A program made the position numbers and the translations under genes. Under the pieces are notes generated by a model that saw only the letters and a list, made by a program, of their open reading frames with translations, was not told the DNA's origin and made no database searches. From the NCBI GenBank assembly GCA_003563375.1, contig PWSB01000231.1, forward strand, positions 1 to 5,926: a DNA stretch of 5,926 nt, written 5' to 3'. The first letter of the stretch is position 1, and every line of letters starts with the position of its first letter. Origin of the DNA: Actinomycetota bacterium. GTDB lineage: Bacteria > Actinomycetota > Humimicrobiia > Humimicrobiales > Humimicrobiaceae. Below are positions 3,349 to 5,926 of the stretch, one piece after another.

Positions 3349-5926
3349 TCTTAATACCTCTTTCCTTTTTAAATTTAAAATCCATTATAACACTTAAAAC
3401 AGTATACATTAAATCCAGGTCTATATCCTGGCCGGTCTCTAGGATGACCTCCTGGGTCTTGCGGTCATAGTATACGTCCGGGTTTATATTCACCAGCTTT
3501 TCCTGCTCTGGGCTTTCCAGTTCAGCTTTTTTTAATATAAGCCTGCCTTTCTGATAGGTCAGGCTTGATATGGAAGCATTCTGCATCAAAATCTTTATCT
3601 TTGCGATATTGACCAGGTCCTTTAAGGCTTTGGGCAGTTGGCCGTATCTTTGGACCAGGTTCTTTTCTATATGTTGCGCCTCTTCTATTTCCCTGGCTTT
3701 TCCAAGACTGCGGTAGGCATTTATTCTTTCATGTTCCCTGGGTATGAAGGCCTTGGGTATATACGCGCTTACCGGTATCTCTATCTGTACATTTATATCA
3801 GGAGCAATTCTTTCTCCCTTGATCCTGGCAACTTCTTCTTTTATTATCTGGCAGTACATATCGAATCCCACACTGTCCATGTGCCCGCTCTGCCTGGGGC
3901 CAAGTATTTCACCAGCCCCCCTTATCTCCATATCCCGCAGAGCGATGCTGTATCCCGAACCAAGGTCTGTATGCTCTGATAGAGCTTTGAGCCTCCGCAG
4001 TGCTGTAATGCTTAAATGTTTTTTGTCCGGATAGAAAAAGTATGAATAGGCTCTTTCAGTAGAACGGCCTACCCGCCCCCTTAACTGGTAAAGCTGGGAT
4101 AACCCAAAACGGTGTGAATCCTCCACTATAAGCGTATTTACATTGCTTATATCCATCCCTGACTCTATTATCGTGGTGGTCAGAAGGATATCATATTTTT
4201 TATTTATAAAATCTGACATGGTGTGCTCTATTTTATCTCCCCTCAGCTGGCCATGGGTCACCGCTATCTTTGCCTGGGGCACTATGCTTTGAAGATGGTG
4301 CATTTTTGATTCTATGCCGCGTACATTGTTATACACGTAATATACCTGTCCCCCCCTTGCCATCTCTCTCTGCACGGCCTGCCTGATAACGGACTCGTCC
4401 TTTCTTCCCACAAATGTCTCTATAGGATTTCTTCCCTGGGGATAAGTCTGTATGGTGGCAATATCCCTTATCCCTGTCAATGCCATGTAAAGGGTCCTGG
4501 GTATGGGGGTAGCGGTGAGGGTCAGCACATCTGCGTTCTTTTTTAAAAGCTTTATCTTTTCCTTGCTGGCAACCCCGAACCTCTGTTCCTCATCGATTAT
4601 TATAAGACCCAGGTCAGGCGGCTTTATATCCTCCTGCAGTATCCTGTGGGTGCCTATTACCATATCCACTTTTCCTTCATTGAACCTGGAGATTATCTTT
4701 CTTTGGCTGCTTTTCTTTTTAAACCTGCTAAGTACCTCCAGGACCACAGGGTAATCCCGGTATCTTCTGGCAAAAGTTTTGAAATGCTGGTCAGCAAGTA
4801 TGGTGGTTGGCACCAGCATCATGACCTGCTTGCCCGCTTCTATAGCTCCAAAGGCTGCCCTTATGGCTACCTCGGTCTTGCCAAAACCTACATCCCCGCA
4901 AAGCAGCATATCCATGGGCTTTTGCCTGGACATAGCCTGTTTGACCTTTTCTATGGCTTTTGCCTGGTCGCCTGTTTCACTGAAAGGAAAAAGGTCGGCT
5001 ATCTCCCTCTGCCAGGGGCTGTCTCCGGGAAAAGAGTAACCTTGTGCCGCCTCCCTTTGCGCATAAAGCCTGGAAAGGTCTATGGCAAGCTTTTTAACCG
5101 ACTTTCTGACCCTTTTTTTCATAGAGTCCCATTGTTTTGAATGCAGCTGGGTGATGGTGGGGTTTTCGCTGCCTATATACCTGGTCAGCCGGTCTGCCTG
5201 CCAGGTTGGCACATAGAGCCTGTCCCCTTTTGCGTATTCGATTAAAAAATAATCTTTTTTGTTTCCGTCAACCTTCCTGGATATAGTGTCCACATACCTC
5301 CCGATCCCGTGGGTCTTGTGCACCAGAAATTCTCCGGGCTTAAAATCCTCTATTTCCCTGAGGGAGGTGATCACCTCCTGTTCAGGTTTTTTCTCGGAAA
5401 ACTCATATATGTCAAGCTCACCATAGACCGAGAGTTTTTTTGACTGAAAGCCCCTCAATAGCCTCTCTTCGATTATATTGACTATCCTGTGGGTCTCTTT
5501 TTGTGCATTTTGCTCAAAAGAAATGCCTTCATCGGCCAGGAGCTTTTTAATCATCCTCCTCCTTTTGGGCTCAGATATGGAGACCGCCACCTTCCTTTTG
5601 GAACCAAAGTCTGTGCCTATATTTGAAATGAATGTCCCCGGCTGGCCAAAGCTCTTCTTTTGGCCCTTTATACCAAGTTCTATGTCCTGGTCCTTTGCAG
5701 AAGAGTTTAGCCTTATCAAAATATCCGCCCCCTTGTGCAGGCCCCCTTGGTCCAGTAGCTCCCTTCTGAGGTCCTGGGGTTTTCCAAATACTGTCTTCTC
5801 TATATCCTTTTGCAGTATCTTTTCAAGGATGTCACGGTCGCTTTCAAGTTTTATGCCTACCTCCATGGGGTCACATAATACAAGGCATAGCCCCCCTGAT
5901 TCTTCCTTTATATATTCCTGCAGGGA
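3335..5926 (-). CDS. mfd: Transcription-repair coupling factor Mfd, C-terminal part (5' end cut by window edge)
   Basis: Mfd is an ATP-driven double-stranded DNA translocase that dislodges stalled RNA polymerase and recruits UvrA. The frame is open to position 5926, so the ATG at 5866 is an internal Met, not the start. The 863 visible residues compare with about 1150 for full-length family members. Numbering from the window edge: end of the UvrB-like N-terminal module to about 190; RNA-polymerase-interacting CarD-like domain from about 195 (GEFLVHKTHGIGRY, 198-211); RecG-type helicase with Walker A GDVGFGKT (344-351), DEEQRFG (445-451), TATPIPRT, and arginine-finger motif QLRGRVGR (614-621); then the TRCF C-terminal domain (about 730-850). 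All translocase motifs look intact. The most N-terminal UvrA-binding portion is outside the window. It stops with TAG at 3335, overlapping the P1 start by 14 bases. Its last about 20 codons are duplicated upstream of P2. VPTWQADRLTRYIG in the polymerase-binding region recalls Actinobacteriota/Chloroflexota-type Mfd, but that is only an impression. Confidence 0.97.
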   Translation of the reverse strand, partial: SLQEYIKEESGGLCLVLCDPMEVGIKLESDRDILEKILQKDIEKTVFGKPQDLRRELLDQGGLHKGADILIRLNSSAKDQDIELGIKGQKKSFGQPGTFISNIGTDFGSKRKVAVSISEPKRRRMIKKLLADEGISFEQNAQKETHRIVNIIEERLLRGFQSKKLSVYGELDIYEFSEKKPEQEVITSLREIEDFKPGEFLVHKTHGIGRYVDTISRKVDGNKKDYFLIEYAKGDRLYVPTWQADRLTRYIGSENPTITQLHSKQWDSMKKRVRKSVKKLAIDLSRLYAQREAAQGYSFPGDSPWQREIADLFPFSETGDQAKAIEKVKQAMSRQKPMDMLLCGDVGFGKTEVAIRAAFGAIEAGKQVMMLVPTTILADQHFKTFARRYRDYPVVLEVLSRFKKKSSQRKIISRFNEGKVDMVIGTHRILQEDIKPPDLGLIIIDEEQRFGVASKEKIKLLKKNADVLTLTATPIPRTLYMALTGIRDIATIQTYPQGRNPIETFVGRKDESVIRQAVQREMARGGQVYYVYNNVRGIESKMHHLQSIVPQAKIAVTHGQLRGDKIEHTMSDFINKKYDILLTTTIIESGMDISNVNTLIVEDSHRFGLSQLYQLRGRVGRSTERAYSYFFYPDKKHLSITALRRLKALSEHTDLGSGYSIALRDMEIRGAGEILGPRQSGHMDSVGFDMYCQIIKEEVARIKGERIAPDINVQIEIPVSAYIPKAFIPREHERINAYRSLGKAREIEEAQHIEKNLVQRYGQLPKALKDLVNIAKIKILMQNASISSLTYQKGRLILKKAELESPEQEKLVNINPDVYYDRKTQEVILETGQDIDLDLMYTVLSVIMDFKFKKERGIKIEKN
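3356..3366 (-). promoter_or_regulatory. Ribosome-binding site of P1 inside mfd
   Basis: AGGAAAGAGGT lies within mfd codons Lys-Lys-Glu-Arg-Gly near the mfd C-terminus and sits 7 bases before the P1 TTG. It decides the TTG start and means ribosomes finishing mfd pass over the P1 initiation site. Confidence 0.75.
3384..3392 (-). promoter_or_regulatory. Possible internal promoter (extended -10) inside the mfd 3' end
   Basis: TGTTATAAT (3392 to 3384) lies in the last mfd codons, about 36 bases before the P1 TTG. The best -35 at a 17-base spacer is TTAATG, three matches to TTGACA. The same nine bases occur at the equivalent place before P2. It may give P1 some expression independent of mfd. This is inferred only from motif and conservation, since the sequence is also coding. 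Confidence 0.35.
5363..5378. repeat. 16-bp perfect palindrome containing a full Shine-Dalgarno sequence, inside mfd
   Basis: GGAGGTGATCACCTCC reads the same on both strands. In the mfd message it forms CAGGAGGTGATC, complementary to the usual 16S rRNA 3' tail. It encodes Gln183-Glu-Val-Ile-Thr-Ser188, a few residues before the polymerase-binding domain begins. No start codon follows at a usable distance, so it is not a second gene start. Confidence 0.7.

Larger units (their letters stand above)
3349..3416 (-). repeat. Parent copy of the duplicated segment (mfd 3' end)
   Basis: These last mfd codons are the intact counterpart of the P2 leader at 2215-2284. Nine codons are shared base for base (GAT, TTA, TAT, GTT, TTA, GTT, ATA, GAT, TTT), while the codons between them differ by amino-acid-changing bases. 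Confidence 0.82.

Noticed and set aside
4646..5140. Plus-strand open frame of 164 codons
   Set aside because: It is antisense to the mfd helicase core including Walker A; no independent evidence of coding.
5864..5866. ATG as the start of mfd
   Set aside because: The frame continues without a stop to 5926 with plausible Mfd sequence, and about 300 residues of the family are still missing, so the gene runs off the window.
1..5926. A previously undescribed multi-gene defence, mobile or CRISPR-like system
   Set aside because: Every gene belongs to a known housekeeping family, with no direct repeat array, transposase, integrase or unknown gene; the unusual points are limited to the duplication and to residue-level divergence.

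Overview
The window is densely packed and every gene reads on the minus strand, so transcription runs from the right edge (5926) to the left edge (1). In that order it holds: the C-terminal three quarters of mfd (transcription-repair coupling factor, cut by the right edge); two tandem paralogous PrsA/SurA-like parvulin lipoproteins (called P1 and P2 here); mazG (nucleoside triphosphate pyrophosphohydrolase); and the first 123 codons of pyk (pyruvate kinase, cut by the left edge). There is no rRNA, tRNA, CRISPR array or mobile element. The only non-coding gap is 147 bases (2215-2361), between P1 and P2.

Organism: the order mfd - foldase lipoprotein - mazG resembles the mfd/mazG neighbourhood of anaerobic Firmicutes and some deep-branching Actinobacteriota or Chloroflexota-like lineages. 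ATA, AGG and AGA codons are common and composition is moderate. Three of the four visible start codons are not ATG (TTG, TTG, GTG). Neither the phylum nor the envelope type can be fixed from this window. pyk next to mazG is not an arrangement I recognise as standard.

Layout: mfd overlaps the P1 start by 14 bases, and the P1 ribosome-binding site lies inside the last mfd codons. P1 is followed by a clear Rho-independent terminator. P2 follows a short leader with two TATAAT boxes, one preceded by an extended -10 TG. P2 and mazG are 2 bases apart, and mazG and pyk share an ATGA overlap. The cluster therefore looks like two transcription units, mfd-P1 and P2-mazG-pyk, with possible read-through.

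The most interesting observation is that the leader of P2 is a decayed copy of the 3' end of mfd. It matches the real mfd tail at 34 of 42 positions without gaps, keeps a recognisable Mfd reading frame that then stops, and continues into the same ribosome-binding-site and TTG-start arrangement. P2 thus arose by tandem duplication of a unit comprising the mfd tail plus the foldase gene. An extended -10 element, which in mfd is coding sequence, is kept exactly in the copy and may be P2's promoter. The two foldases have since diverged to roughly 48% identity, with changes in the parvulin active-site region.

How the genes work together: Mfd removes stalled RNA polymerase and recruits excision repair; MazG removes non-canonical or excess NTPs; P1 and P2 fold exported proteins outside the membrane; pyruvate kinase makes ATP and pyruvate. 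I see no evidence of an unknown multi-gene system. The novelty is in the duplication, the leader and the divergence of individual proteins.
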